Shown here one piece after another: positions 48,266 through 57,040 of a stretch of DNA of 64,000 nt. Source of the stretch: Asticcacaulis sp. YBE204. GTDB taxonomy: Bacteria; Pseudomonadota; Alphaproteobacteria; Caulobacterales; Caulobacteraceae. The notes beneath the pieces are model-generated. The model did not search any database. It was not told the origin of the DNA and saw only the letters and a program-made list of their open reading frames with translations. How positions within the stretch are numbered: position 1 is the first letter of the stretch; each line of letters starts with the position of its first letter. A program made the position numbers and the translations under genes. The stretch spans positions 62,001 through 126,000 of the forward strand of contig NZ_AWGF01000003.1 in NCBI RefSeq assembly GCF_000495855.1, written 5' to 3'.

Positions 48266-48516
48266 AAATCGTCTTTTCAAGTCAGGCGTGGGACGATTAC
48301 CTTCACTGGCAATCGACCGACAAGGCTATGCTCAAACGGCTGAACGCGCTGATAAAGGACATCACGCGGCATCCCTTCGAGGGCATCGGACAGCCGGAAC
48401 CATTAAAGCACGAGTGGTCGGGCTACTGGTCGCGACGGATCGATCAGGAACACCGCATCATCTATCGGGTAACGGACGACGCCTTGCTGATCGCGCAGTG
48501 CCGCTACCACTACTGA
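48262..48516 (+). CDS. yoeB: YoeB mRNA endonuclease toxin
   Basis: 84-residue ribosome-dependent mRNA interferase. Catalytic residues match E. coli YoeB by position: Glu46, Arg65, His83 and Tyr84 at the extreme C-terminus. Toxin of the yefM-yoeB pair, coupled by ATGA overlap. Its 3' end overlaps the convergent acyltransferase gene by 59 bases. Confidence 0.95.
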   Translation: MKIVFSSQAWDDYLHWQSTDKAMLKRLNALIKDITRHPFEGIGQPEPLKHEWSGYWSRRIDQEHRIIYRVTDDALLIAQCRYHY

Positions 48517-49597
48517 GCCGTTGCGATACCCACTGACTTAAAGGCGTATCGATCAGGGCATCGAAAAGAAACGCCACGACGATCGCCGCAACGATCGACG
48601 TACCCCATAGGCCCCAGTGTACGACCGGGTCGATGCCGATCCGCGCCATCAGCATGCCGTCGAGGCCCAGCGCGATCGCGCCTACCAGAGAATGTGTCAG
48701 GAACAGCGAAAACGAGGCGCGGCCCATGCGCTTCGTCAGGTGATTTTCGTGCAGAGTGACGCTGGCCGACACCGCCAGCACGACGGCCAGCAGGCTCAGG
48801 ATCAAAATGTCGCTGACAGCGTGACGCGGCAGGCTGGCCAATCCCGCAATGGCCGTCAGGCAAGCCAGCATACCCGCGGCATAGACACCTTTTGACACGC
48901 GGATATTCGCTACCAGTCGTTCCAGCAGACTACCGACGATGAACAGGGGGATGGCGCGCACCAGCCCCCAGCGGAACGGCAGATCGACAAAGGCGTGGCC
49001 AGCAAAGGTGGCGATGGCGTATCCGGCTCCCAGCACGGCCACTATCCCACCGGCCAGCGCCCATGGTCTCCAGCGACGCACCCACGGCACATAGAGCGTG
49101 AACAGCGCATAGCACAGGATCAGGGCCGACAGGGTCCAGGTCGGAACGTTCCAGCCGGGTTCTTCGCTCAGGCCCCAGCCGTGGATCAGAAAAAATTGCT
49201 CCCAGAACGACCACACGCCGTATTTTTCCATATGCCCCGGCGGGTGCCCTTTCAACGTCGCCAGAGTCACCACGACGAACATCAATAACAGGACGGCGAC
49301 GTGCGACGGCCACAGACGGAAAAAGCGTTTCTTGACGAAATCGAATGGCGACACGCGCCCTTCCTGCAATCTCGGCCCATAGGCGCGCATCAGGATAAAG
49401 CCCGACAGCATCAGGAAAAAATCGGTCGCCAGCCAGCCTTGCGCCAGTACCGGCGACATCTGATGCAGGTCGCGCGGGGCGGATTCACCGAAATGAAACA
49501 GCAGGATAAACCCGGCCGCCATAAACCGCAGCACGTCGAGGCTGGCCCCGCCCGCGCGCGGCGTCACAGTCTGAAGAGGGTGTTGCGGGGCAGGCAC
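48458..49597 (-). CDS. acyltransferase 3 family (OafA/YrhL-like)
   Basis: 379-residue membrane acyltransferase with about ten helices. The family's N-terminal SLDVLRFMAAGFILLFHFGE with its conserved His and the DFFLMLSGFIL motif are present. Such proteins O-acetylate surface polysaccharides or peptidoglycan from the cytoplasmic side. The start is a GTG at 49597. The gene overlaps yoeB on the other strand. Confidence 0.85.
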   Translation of the reverse strand: MPAPQHPLQTVTPRAGGASLDVLRFMAAGFILLFHFGESAPRDLHQMSPVLAQGWLATDFFLMLSGFILMRAYGPRLQEGRVSPFDFVKKRFFRLWPSHVAVLLLMFVVVTLATLKGHPPGHMEKYGVWSFWEQFFLIHGWGLSEEPGWNVPTWTLSALILCYALFTLYVPWVRRWRPWALAGGIVAVLGAGYAIATFAGHAFVDLPFRWGLVRAIPLFIVGSLLERLVANIRVSKGVYAAGMLACLTAIAGLASLPRHAVSDILILSLLAVVLAVSASVTLHENHLTKRMGRASFSLFLTHSLVGAIALGLDGMLMARIGIDPVVHWGLWGTSIVAAIVVAFLFDALIDTPLSQWVSQRLSSGSGTARSARRRPLPDR

Positions 49598-49719
49598 GCG
49601 GGCGAAATCCTTGGTCTTGGACGATGATACTTACCGCCTGCGGGTTAAGATTTCCCTTGTGGCGCAAGGCTTTCATAGAGAGGTGAAGCGACCACCCGAT
49701 GTCCGCCCTGACACAAAAC

Positions 49720-49757
49720 GCAAAAAACCCCGGATCATCTGCACGATCCGGGGCTTT
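49720..49757 (-). terminator. intrinsic terminator after the ABC exporter adaptor gene
   Basis: Stem CCCCGGATC/GATCCGGGG (49728-49736 and 49745-49753) with an 8-base loop; on the minus strand TTTTTT follows. It ends the 52636-49777 operon. Confidence 0.85.
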
Positions 49758-49776
49758 GACAGGCAGTACAGGCTAC

Positions 49777-50766
49777 CTATTTCTTGGCGGGTGCGACAGG
49801 CTTGGGCGCCTCGCGCTTGATGCCGGCCTTTTCGCCCGGCTTCATGAACTTGACCAGCACGCGCTGCCCGATCAGCAGCGGGGCGTCGCCGGCGGTCACC
49901 ACGACCTCGACCACGCGTTCGTCAGAAGCCTCGTTGCCGGAGTCCGAGATCAGCTTGCGGGCGCCGAAGGTGGCGGCCACGCGCTTGACCGTGCCGACAA
50001 AGACCTTGGTCTGGTCGGTTTCGGGGATGATTTCGACCTCCTGACCGGGGGTCACGTCAGGGATCGAGCTCTCGACGATTTCGGCGCGGATGATGCGCTC
50101 GGTCTGCGGCTCCAGATCGAACATGGTCGAGACGTTGAGCGTCGAGGCCCCCGATCCCGGATTGGCGTAGCGGCGGACGATGCGGCCGTCGAGCGGCGCA
50201 CGAACCAGGGTCTGTTCCAGATCGAAATTGGCCTGAGCCAGCGAGGCCTGCGCTGTCTGCACCGAAGCCGCCTGAGCCGCCAGACGGGCCTCGGCTTCGC
50301 GGATGGCGTCGCGCTGCTGATCGAGCTTCTGACCGGCGACGAAATTGGTCGCCGCCAGCTTCTCATAGCGTTCGTATTCGCGGCGCGCGGTGTCGAGATT
50401 GACCTGGGTCAGGCGCATCGAGGCTTGCGCCTCGTTGACATTGGCGCGGGCGCGTTGGACCGACAACTGCGCGGAATCGGCTTCCTGTCGGGCGAGGATC
50501 TGGCCCTTTTTGACGACATCACCTTCCTGAACCAGCACTTCCTGCACCACACCGGCGCGGCGGGCGGCGACCTGAATGACGCCGCCTTCGACGTCGGCCT
50601 TGCCGTTGGCGATGGCCGCGTAGGGCGACGGCGGGGCCTTGACCTCGGCGACGGCGTCTTTCTTGGCACCGGGCTTACCGGGTTCGCCCGGCTTGCCGCC
50701 GCAGGCCGCGAGCGACAGAACCGCCGGAAGCAGGACCAGAGCGAGAAGCGATTTTTTGTATGACAT
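49777..50766 (-). CDS. HlyD/MacA-like membrane-fusion adaptor lipoprotein
   Basis: 329 residues. Lipoprotein signal LLALVLLPAVLSLAAC, lipobox LAAC. Mature part: barrel-sandwich (lipoyl-like) half with AARRAGVVQEVLVQEGDVVKKGQILA, a helical hairpin (ARANVNEAQASMRLTQV ... ASLAQANFDL), the second lipoyl half TLVRAPLDGRIVRRYANPGSG, then a beta-barrel domain. It would link the ABC pair at 50781/51506 to an outer-membrane channel not encoded here. Last gene of the operon. Confidence 0.88.
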   Translation of the reverse strand: MSYKKSLLALVLLPAVLSLAACGGKPGEPGKPGAKKDAVAEVKAPPSPYAAIANGKADVEGGVIQVAARRAGVVQEVLVQEGDVVKKGQILARQEADSAQLSVQRARANVNEAQASMRLTQVNLDTARREYERYEKLAATNFVAGQKLDQQRDAIREAEARLAAQAASVQTAQASLAQANFDLEQTLVRAPLDGRIVRRYANPGSGASTLNVSTMFDLEPQTERIIRAEIVESSIPDVTPGQEVEIIPETDQTKVFVGTVKRVAATFGARKLISDSGNEASDERVVEVVVTAGDAPLLIGQRVLVKFMKPGEKAGIKREAPKPVAPAKK

Positions 50767-50780
50767 GGGTATTTCTCTGA

Positions 50781-51509
50781 TCACGAAACAGGCGTCTCAA
50801 CGACGTCTTGAGGTTGATTGACGAAATGATCGCTGAGGATCTTGCCGTCTTCCATATGGATGACGCGGTCGGCATAGGCTTCGAGGCGCGGGTCGTGGGT
50901 CACAACGATCACCGCCGCCCCGTGTTCCTTGGCGGCGCGGTGCAGGAGCTTGATGACCACCTGACCCGACACCGAGTCGAGCGCCGAGGTCGGCTCGTCC
51001 GCGAACAGCAGTTGCGGGTTTTTCGACAAGGCGCGCGCGATGGCGACACGCTGCTTTTCCCCGCCGGACAAGGCCGATGGCGTCTGCTTGAGGCGCTTTT
51101 CCAGCCCGACCTCGGTCAGGGCGGCAACCGCGCGTTTCTTGGCTTCCGACTTCTTGACCTTGCAGTACTTCAGCACCTGCTCGACCTGTTGGGTGGCGTT
51201 GAGCGCCGGGAACAGGTTGAAGCCCTGAAAGATGAAGCCGCAGTGATCGAGGCGGAACTTGTCGATCTTGCCTTTTTTCTTCTTCCACAGGCTTTCGCCC
51301 AAGGCGATGACCTCGCCCTCGTCGGGCTTCATCAGGCCGGACAGGGCGGCGATCAGGGTCGATTTACCCGATCCTGACGGCCCCATGACCATGGTGACCT
51401 GCCCGTGATAGGCATTGAAATCGACGTCTTTCAGCACCGCCTGCTTCTGCTTGCCGATCTTGTAGGCCTTCGACAGGCCCTTGGCGTCTATGGCTAGTTT
51501 TCCACTCAT
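50781..51509 (-). CDS. ABC transporter ATP-binding protein (MacB/LolD type)
   Basis: 242-residue ATPase. Walker A GPSGSGKST, Q-loop IFQGFNLFPALN, signature LSGGEKQRVAIARAL, Walker B LLFADEPTSALD and H-loop VTHD are all present. The insert KKKKGKIDKFR after the Walker A domain is unusual. ATG 51509 overlaps the permease stop by 4 bases (ATGA); the frame that starts upstream at 51938 is inside the permease gene. Confidence 0.94.
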   Translation of the reverse strand: MSGKLAIDAKGLSKAYKIGKQKQAVLKDVDFNAYHGQVTMVMGPSGSGKSTLIAALSGLMKPDEGEVIALGESLWKKKKGKIDKFRLDHCGFIFQGFNLFPALNATQQVEQVLKYCKVKKSEAKKRAVAALTEVGLEKRLKQTPSALSGGEKQRVAIARALSKNPQLLFADEPTSALDSVSGQVVIKLLHRAAKEHGAAVIVVTHDPRLEAYADRVIHMEDGKILSDHFVNQPQDVVETPVS

Positions 51510-52636
51510 CGCAACAGATCCGCAGGTTGGCTCTTTTTCAGGACACCGAGCGACAACAGGCCCGACAGGACGGAAATAATCAGGAGCATGATGGCGATGG
51601 TGATCACCGACCACAGGGGATAGAACATGGTCAGGCCCATCGCCCCGGCCAGCGCCGTAACGCCGACCAGCAGGATCGCCGTCATGCCGAGGCCCGCGAC
51701 GCCGACCCAGAAACTCAGCTCCATGATAATCAGGTTGAGGCTGCCGATCGATACCCCCAGCGCCCTCAGCGAGGCGAACTCCTTGATATTGGCCAGGATC
51801 GCCCCTTGCAGGGTCTGCCACGTAATCACCACGCCGATGAAGACGCCGACGACCAGCATGAAGCCGAGCAGGATCGAGATGAACGAGTTCTTGAACATCG
51901 ATTCCTGATTGCGCTTGGACAGTTCCGGCTTGGTCCACGCCTTGAACTGACCCTTGCCGATGACGTTCAGTTCGGCGGCCACGGTATCGGTGCGCGCCGG
52001 GTCGCTGACCTTGACGAGGATAGCGCCGACGCGCGGCCCTTCGCGGACGAGGCCCAGAAGCTTGGCCGACTGACGCGAGGTGAAGATCATCGAGTTGAAC
52101 AGGCTGGGGTAGCCGCTGATGGTGGCGCGCACGGTGACGGTACGGCCGTTGATCTTGGCCTTGTCGCCGACCTTGACGCCCAGCTTGTTGAGCGAGGTCA
52201 CGTCGAGGATGACCGAATAGGGCTCCTGCAAGGCCAGAATCACGTCTTCGGGGAAGTCGGTCGGCAGGGTCACCGCGCCGGGGATCGGGTCGACGACGTA
52301 GATCTGTACGCCTTCACGAACGGCCTTTTGCTCGCCTTCGGGGAAGTTGGTGAACTGCCCCCAGGTGACGTTGAACGGCGTCGCCTCGACGACTTCGCTA
52401 TGCTGGAACAGCAGCGGGATATTACGGCGCGGCTGGCTGGTGCCGAGGCCTTCGGAATCCGGCGGCAGGATCATGATATGCGCCGGCGAGCGGTCGATCG
52501 TGGCGCTGAAGTTCTTGCCGATCCCCATGAACATGCCGACCAGCGCCAGCACCAGCAGACCGGCGACCGCCAGCGCGATGACAGCAGCCATGTAGCGGCG
52601 CCATTCGTAGATCAGCGTTGATAACGCGAGTGACAT
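51506..52636 (-). CDS. FtsX-family ABC permease (MacB/DevC-like)
   Basis: 376-residue permease. One N-terminal helix (MAAVIALAVAGLLVLALVG), a large periplasmic domain and three C-terminal helices (ISILLGFMLVVGVFIGVV, LSFWVGVAGLGMTAILLVG, LWSVITIAIMLLIISVLSGLL; each given in part) form the MacB topology. It pairs with the ATPase encoded next. ATG 52636 is chosen over the open frame to 52765. Substrate unknown; divergent from the MarR-GNAT gene. Confidence 0.9.
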   Translation of the reverse strand: MSLALSTLIYEWRRYMAAVIALAVAGLLVLALVGMFMGIGKNFSATIDRSPAHIMILPPDSEGLGTSQPRRNIPLLFQHSEVVEATPFNVTWGQFTNFPEGEQKAVREGVQIYVVDPIPGAVTLPTDFPEDVILALQEPYSVILDVTSLNKLGVKVGDKAKINGRTVTVRATISGYPSLFNSMIFTSRQSAKLLGLVREGPRVGAILVKVSDPARTDTVAAELNVIGKGQFKAWTKPELSKRNQESMFKNSFISILLGFMLVVGVFIGVVITWQTLQGAILANIKEFASLRALGVSIGSLNLIIMELSFWVGVAGLGMTAILLVGVTALAGAMGLTMFYPLWSVITIAIMLLIISVLSGLLSLGVLKKSQPADLLR

Positions 52637-52852
52637 AAAACAGGCTTCCCCAGATAGCTTCGCCGGACAGGCTTTGCGGGGAGGCGGTGATCCGCGGTCA
52701 AAGATACAGATGGCACCCCGCCCCTCTTCTGGCCTACCTTGGATAGTTTCAATCCTTACGTCCAATTAAATCGCTGTAACGAATGCGATCAGGTCTCTTG
52801 AAAATATAAATAACGCGTTATATATCGCGATATACATTAAGGAGCGTGCGAC
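52637..52852. promoter_or_regulatory. divergent control region with two adjacent palindromes
   Basis: 216 bp between the ABC export operon and the MarR-GNAT gene. ATAACGCGTTAT (52810-52821) and TATATCGCGATATA (52821-52834) are perfect palindromes sharing one base, about 19 bp before the regulator ATG. They probably bind the regulator itself; inferred. Confidence 0.6.
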
Positions 52853-53803
52853 ATGGATATCGTCAGCGACATGGGTCCGGTGTTTCTGGGCAGCCGCCTG
52901 AAACGACTGGCCGAGCGATTGCAGGCCGATGCAGCGCGCATCGTCAACGAAGCGGGGCTACCGGTGCAACCCACCCATATGCCGTTGCTGGTGGCGCTTG
53001 ATCGGCAGCCGATGGCCATAGGGCAACTGGTCGAGGTGATCGGCGTCAGTCAGCCCGGTATCACGCGCGGCATCGGGCAGCTTGTCGATATGGGCCTTGT
53101 GCAGTCCGAAAAGGGCAAGGATCAGCGTCGCCGCACCGCGTCATTGACCCCGGAAGGTCAGGCGGCGATGGCGCGCGCCAAACATCTGGCCCTGCCGCGC
53201 ATCGAACGCGGCGTGAAGGAGATCCTCACGGCCCTCGACGGAGATTTCATGGCCGAGATTGGCCGTCTCGAAGCGGTGCTGGAAACACAGTCGCTCTATG
53301 CCCGTGCCGGAGACTCCAAACCGGCCCTGACCGTCCGCGAATATAGCTCGGAACTGGCGGCGGATTTTCACGATATCAATGCCGAATGGATCAGCAGCAT
53401 GTTCCGGCTTGAGGCCACCGACATCGAGGTCCTGCGGCACCCCGAAGACAAGATCATCGCCCCCGGCGGCGCGATCCTCTTCGTCGAAGCCGCCGGTCTG
53501 GGTATCGTCGGCACCTGCGCCCTGCAAAAAACCGGTCCCGGCGCGTTCGAGCTGACCAAGATGGGTGTCCGGTCGTCGGCGCGCGGTCTGAAAGCCGGTG
53601 AGTTTCTCCTCGACGCCATGATCGCGCGAGCGCAGCTCATGGGGGCGGAGACCCTTTATCTGCTGACCAATGCCCGCTGCGAAGCCGCCATCCATCTGTA
53701 CGAGAAGCTCGGCTTCCGTCACGACGCGGAGATCATGGCCACCTATGGTGCGCGATATGAACGCTGCGACGTCGCCATGCGCTATGTCGCGCGCGAAGGT
53801 TAA
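52853..53803 (+). CDS. MarR-type regulator fused to a GNAT acetyltransferase
   Basis: 316 residues. The N-terminal ~150 are a MarR winged helix (QLVEVIGVSQPGITRGIGQLV as recognition helix, DQRRRTASLTPEGQAAM as wing; each in part). The C-terminal ~150 form a GNAT domain with the acetyl-CoA-binding SARGLKAGEFLL and LYEKLGFRHDAE. Known family of bifunctional regulators; the acetyl acceptor is unknown. GGAG is placed 9 bases before the ATG. Two palindromes upstream suggest autoregulation and control of the divergent ABC operon. Confidence 0.9.
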   Translation: MDIVSDMGPVFLGSRLKRLAERLQADAARIVNEAGLPVQPTHMPLLVALDRQPMAIGQLVEVIGVSQPGITRGIGQLVDMGLVQSEKGKDQRRRTASLTPEGQAAMARAKHLALPRIERGVKEILTALDGDFMAEIGRLEAVLETQSLYARAGDSKPALTVREYSSELAADFHDINAEWISSMFRLEATDIEVLRHPEDKIIAPGGAILFVEAAGLGIVGTCALQKTGPGAFELTKMGVRSSARGLKAGEFLLDAMIARAQLMGAETLYLLTNARCEAAIHLYEKLGFRHDAEIMATYGARYERCDVAMRYVAREG

Positions 53804-53823
53804 CGAATGCCTTCGTTAGGGGC

Positions 53824-53842
53824 GGCGGCAGATTCTGCCGCC
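53824..53842. promoter_or_regulatory. inverted repeat GGCGGCAG-ATT-CTGCCGCC, ftr-like site or terminator
   Basis: Perfect 8-bp arms, 3-bp centre, 72 bp upstream of the sigma-54 promoter. It resembles the FlbD (ftr) enhancer-type CGGCA-N-TGCCG sites of Caulobacter; it could instead terminate the MarR-GNAT gene, though the T-run is weak. Confidence 0.45.
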
Positions 53843-53913
53843 CTTTCGCTACCCCTGAATCAGCCCCTACATATTCTCAAGTCTTTTCAATAAATTACGA
53901 TTTTTTTCCGCTC

Positions 53914-53929
53914 TGGCACGGCTCTTGCT
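53914..53929 (+). promoter_or_regulatory. sigma-54 promoter of flgF
   Basis: TGGCAC-N5-TTGCT matches the sigma-54 -24/-12 consensus exactly (TGGCAC at 53914, TTGCT at 53925), 46 bp upstream of the flgF start. Confidence 0.9.
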
Positions 53930-53940
53930 TCTTGAAAAAC

Positions 53941-53948
53941 ATGGTTAA
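53941..53948. promoter_or_regulatory. CtrA half-site (ATGGTTAA)
   Basis: Exact reverse complement of TTAACCAT, the 8-bp CtrA half-site motif, in the flgF leader. A single half-site can occur by chance. Confidence 0.25.
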
Positions 53949-53974
53949 CGCCGTTTGTTTCACAGGGAGCCCGC

Positions 53975-54724
53975 ATGGATAACGCCACCTACGTCGCCTT
54001 GTCGCGTCAGCTCGTCCTGCGCCGCGAACTGGACGTCACCGCCAACAATCTGGCGAACATGAACACCAGCGGTTACAAGTTCGAGCAGCTTCTGGTCGAA
54101 ACCGAACCCGGCAAACCCGCCTATAACCTGCCGATCCGCGCCCCCGCCAATTTCGCCTTCGACAAGGGGATCGGTCGCGACTTTTCGCAGGGGTCCTTCA
54201 TCCAGACCGGCAGCGACTACGACCTCGCCATCGAAGGCGAAGGCGCGTTCTTCGTCGTCAACGGCCCCAGCGGCCCGCTCTATACCCGCGACGGCGCCTT
54301 CACGGTCAATTCCGAAGGCGTCCTGACCACGCAGGAAGGCCTGCCGGTACAGGGCGACGGCGGCGAAATCCGCCTGAACGCCGAATTCGGCGCGCCGAGC
54401 ATCTCCGCCGACGGCATCGTCTCGCAACGTTCCGCCGACGGCACGGTCCGCGTCGGCAAGATCAATGTCGTGCGCTTCGCCAACCTGTCCGACGTGGAAA
54501 AGCGCGGCGACAACATGTTCGCGGCGACCTCAAACGCCACACCCGACCCGGCGGGCGACGTCCGCATCCGTCAGGGCATGCTGGAGGCGTCGAACGTCAA
54601 CGCCCTTACCGAAGTCACCCGGCTGGTCGAGATCAACCGGTCCTACGCCTCGATCTCGAAGGTCATCGACCAGAATCAGGAACTCAACCGCAACGCCATC
54701 GAGCGTCTCGGTCGTGTCGCCTAA
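53975..54724 (+). CDS. flgF: flagellar proximal rod protein FlgF
   Basis: 249-residue rod protein at the membrane-proximal side of the flagellar rod. N-terminal DVTANNLANMNTSGYK is the flagellar rod/hook motif, and C-terminal EVTRLVEINRSYASISK is its partner coil. Start ATG 53975 follows GGGAG. First gene of flgF-flgG-flgA-flgH, controlled by the sigma-54 promoter upstream. Exported by the flagellar type III apparatus, not by Sec. Confidence 0.94.
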   Translation: MDNATYVALSRQLVLRRELDVTANNLANMNTSGYKFEQLLVETEPGKPAYNLPIRAPANFAFDKGIGRDFSQGSFIQTGSDYDLAIEGEGAFFVVNGPSGPLYTRDGAFTVNSEGVLTTQEGLPVQGDGGEIRLNAEFGAPSISADGIVSQRSADGTVRVGKINVVRFANLSDVEKRGDNMFAATSNATPDPAGDVRIRQGMLEASNVNALTEVTRLVEINRSYASISKVIDQNQELNRNAIERLGRVA

Positions 54725-54737
54725 GGAGTAACAAAAC

Positions 54738-55526
54738 ATGCGTGCTTTAAGAACCGCTACCACCGGCATGGCCGCCCAGCAGATGAACGTCGATGTCATC
54801 TCGCACAACATCGCCAACATGAACACGGTCGGCTACAAGAAGCAGCGCGCCGAGTTTCAGGATCTGCTGTATCAAAACGTCGAGCGCATGGGCGCGCAGT
54901 CGTCCGAAGCCGGGACCGTCGTGCCGACCGGCATCCAGATCGGTGCCGGTGTGAAGACCGGCAGCGTCTATCGCATCCTGACCCAGGGCTCGGTCACCCG
55001 CACCGACAATTCCTACGACCTGATGATCGACGGGCGCGGCTATTTTCAGGTCCTGATGCCGTCGGGCGAGACCGCCTATACGCGCGCCGGCAACTTTGCC
55101 ATCAACGATCAGGGGCAACTGGTCACCGACGACGGTTACCTCGTCCAGCCGCAGATCACCCTGCCGCAGGACACCAAGGAATTCACCGTCTCCAAGACCG
55201 GTCAGGTTTCGGTGACGCAGGACGGCGTGACGACCCCGACCGTCATCGGTCAGCTTCAACTCGCCACCTTCTATAACGAAGCCGGGCTCGACGCCATCGG
55301 TGACAACCTGTTCCTGCAATCGGGCGCGTCGGGCGCACCGACCATCGCCGCCCCCGGCGACACCGGCTACGGCACGCTGCTGCAAGGCTATACCGAAGCC
55401 TCGAACGTCGACGCCGTGTCGGAAATCACCGCCCTGATCGTCGCGCAACGCGCCTACGAAATGAACTCGAAAGTCATCACCACCGCCGACGAAATGCTGT
55501 CGGTGGCCGGCAGCCTGCGTAACTAG
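54738..55526 (+). CDS. flgG: flagellar distal rod protein FlgG
   Basis: 262-residue distal rod protein forming the shaft through the P and L rings. N-terminal MRALRTATTGMAAQQMNVD (rod motif), VISHNIANMNTVGYKK, C-terminal EVSEITALIVAQRAYEMNSKVI (in part) are diagnostic. AAGGAG lies 9 bases before the ATG. Starts 13 bp after flgF. Confidence 0.96.
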   Translation: MRALRTATTGMAAQQMNVDVISHNIANMNTVGYKKQRAEFQDLLYQNVERMGAQSSEAGTVVPTGIQIGAGVKTGSVYRILTQGSVTRTDNSYDLMIDGRGYFQVLMPSGETAYTRAGNFAINDQGQLVTDDGYLVQPQITLPQDTKEFTVSKTGQVSVTQDGVTTPTVIGQLQLATFYNEAGLDAIGDNLFLQSGASGAPTIAAPGDTGYGTLLQGYTEASNVDAVSEITALIVAQRAYEMNSKVITTADEMLSVAGSLRN

Positions 55527-55537
55527 GGAAACACCTG

Positions 55538-56299
55538 ATGCACCGTTCCGTCTATATGCTGATGCTGGCGGGAACGGCGACCGTGTTCGCCGCCAGCCAC
55601 ACCTATGCGCAAGACAGCGTCACCCTGCGCGCGCAGGTCACCGATGCCGACGGACGCGTCACGCTGGGCGACCTGTTCGACGGCGCGGGCAAGGCTTCGG
55701 ACATCGTCATCGCCCAGCGCAGGAACCCGTCGATCGTGCTCGACGCCGGTCAGGTGCAGGTGCAGGCGCGTCAGGCGGGCCTGATCTGGACCAACCCGCA
55801 GGGGCTGCGCAGGATCATCGTCTCCGCCGGTGGCGACGGCGTCGCAACCGCCACGAAGGTTCAGGCCGGGGCCACGAAAGACGTGCTGGTCTTCACGCGC
55901 ACCATGAGCGCAGGCGAGATCGTCTCCGCTGCCGACATCGCCTTCAAGCCGGTGCAGGCCCATATGGCGTCGGGCGCGCTGATGCTCGATGCGCAGACCG
56001 CCATCGGCAAGAGCGTCCGCCTGCCCGTGCGCGAAGGCGGCATCGTCAGGACATCGGACCTCGCCTCGCCCGTGGTCATCAAGCGCGCCGAACTGGTCAA
56101 GGTGACCTGGTCGATGAACGGCATCAGCCTGAGCATGACCGGTCAGGCGCAAAAGGATGCCGCCATCGGCGACGTCGTCATGGTCCAGAACCCGCAGTCG
56201 AAAAAGCTGATCGAGGCCGTCGTCACCGGCCCCGGCACGGCGGTCACCGGCGATGCCGCGCTGGCGCTCCGTTCCGACAAACTCTATTCAAGCCGTTGA
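55538..56299 (+). CDS. flgA: flagella basal-body P-ring chaperone FlgA
   Basis: 253-residue periplasmic protein that helps FlgI form the P ring. Signal peptide MLMLAGTATVFAASHTYA, then an N-terminal beta domain and a SAF domain (RTMSAGEIVSAADIAFKPV, AIGKSVRLPVREGGIVRTSDL; in part). Eleven bp after flgG and 10 bp before flgH. Length is somewhat long for the family. Confidence 0.9.
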   Translation: MHRSVYMLMLAGTATVFAASHTYAQDSVTLRAQVTDADGRVTLGDLFDGAGKASDIVIAQRRNPSIVLDAGQVQVQARQAGLIWTNPQGLRRIIVSAGGDGVATATKVQAGATKDVLVFTRTMSAGEIVSAADIAFKPVQAHMASGALMLDAQTAIGKSVRLPVREGGIVRTSDLASPVVIKRAELVKVTWSMNGISLSMTGQAQKDAAIGDVVMVQNPQSKKLIEAVVTGPGTAVTGDAALALRSDKLYSSR

Positions 56300-56309
56300 G
56301 GTAGTATCC

Positions 56310-57032
56310 ATGCGTATCCCGTCTCTCGCCGCCTTTGTCATCGCCGCCGCCTCGCTTACGGCCTGCGCCAGCGTCAACGAAGCCGTCTCCGGCCCGCAGC
56401 TCAATCCGATGGGGTATCCGTCGCAACTGGTGCCGCAGCAGCAGGTCTATGCGCCGACGCCCCCCGCCGCCTCGGCCAATTCGCTGTGGCGCAGCGGCGC
56501 CAAGGCCTTCTTCAAGGACCAGCGGGCCCGCAATGTCGGCGACATCCTGACGGTGCAGGTCGATATCGACGACAAGGCCCAGACCCAGAACACCACCGCC
56601 CGCTCACGCGAAAGCGATTACAACGCCTCGATCCCCAAGGTCTTCGGGCTGGAATCGTCGCTGGGGAAAATTTTGCCGAGCGAGTATAATGCGTCGAATG
56701 GCTTATCCACCAACGGTTCGACGAACTTCAGCGGCTCGGGCAGCGTCAACCGCGCGGAAAAGATTTCCCTGACCATCGCGGCGGTCGTTACCGGCGTCCT
56801 GCCGAACGGCAATCTGATCGTGCAGGGCTCTCAGGAAGTGCGCACCAACCGCGAAGTGCGCGAACTGACGGTGTCGGGCATCGTGCGGCCTGAGGATATT
56901 TCGTCGGCCAATACGGTCCGCCACGCCCAGATGGCCGAGGCGCGTATCTCTTACGGCGGCCGCGGCGACGTGACCCGGATGCAGGCCGCCCCGGTGACGC
57001 AGAACCTGATGGAAAAGTTCTCACCGTTTTAA
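56310..57032 (+). CDS. flgH: flagellar L-ring lipoprotein FlgH
   Basis: 240-residue outer-membrane lipoprotein, bushing of the flagellar rod. Signal ends in lipobox LTAC; mature NSLWRSGAKAFFKDQRARNVGDILTV and the C-terminal LTVSGIVRPEDISSANTV are FlgH blocks. GAGGTAG precedes the ATG at 56310; the frame starting at 56253 lies in flgA. Followed by a MITE-like repeat. Confidence 0.96.
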   Translation: MRIPSLAAFVIAAASLTACASVNEAVSGPQLNPMGYPSQLVPQQQVYAPTPPAASANSLWRSGAKAFFKDQRARNVGDILTVQVDIDDKAQTQNTTARSRESDYNASIPKVFGLESSLGKILPSEYNASNGLSTNGSTNFSGSGSVNRAEKISLTIAAVVTGVLPNGNLIVQGSQEVRTNREVRELTVSGIVRPEDISSANTVRHAQMAEARISYGGRGDVTRMQAAPVTQNLMEKFSPF

Positions 57033-57040
57033 TCCAAATC

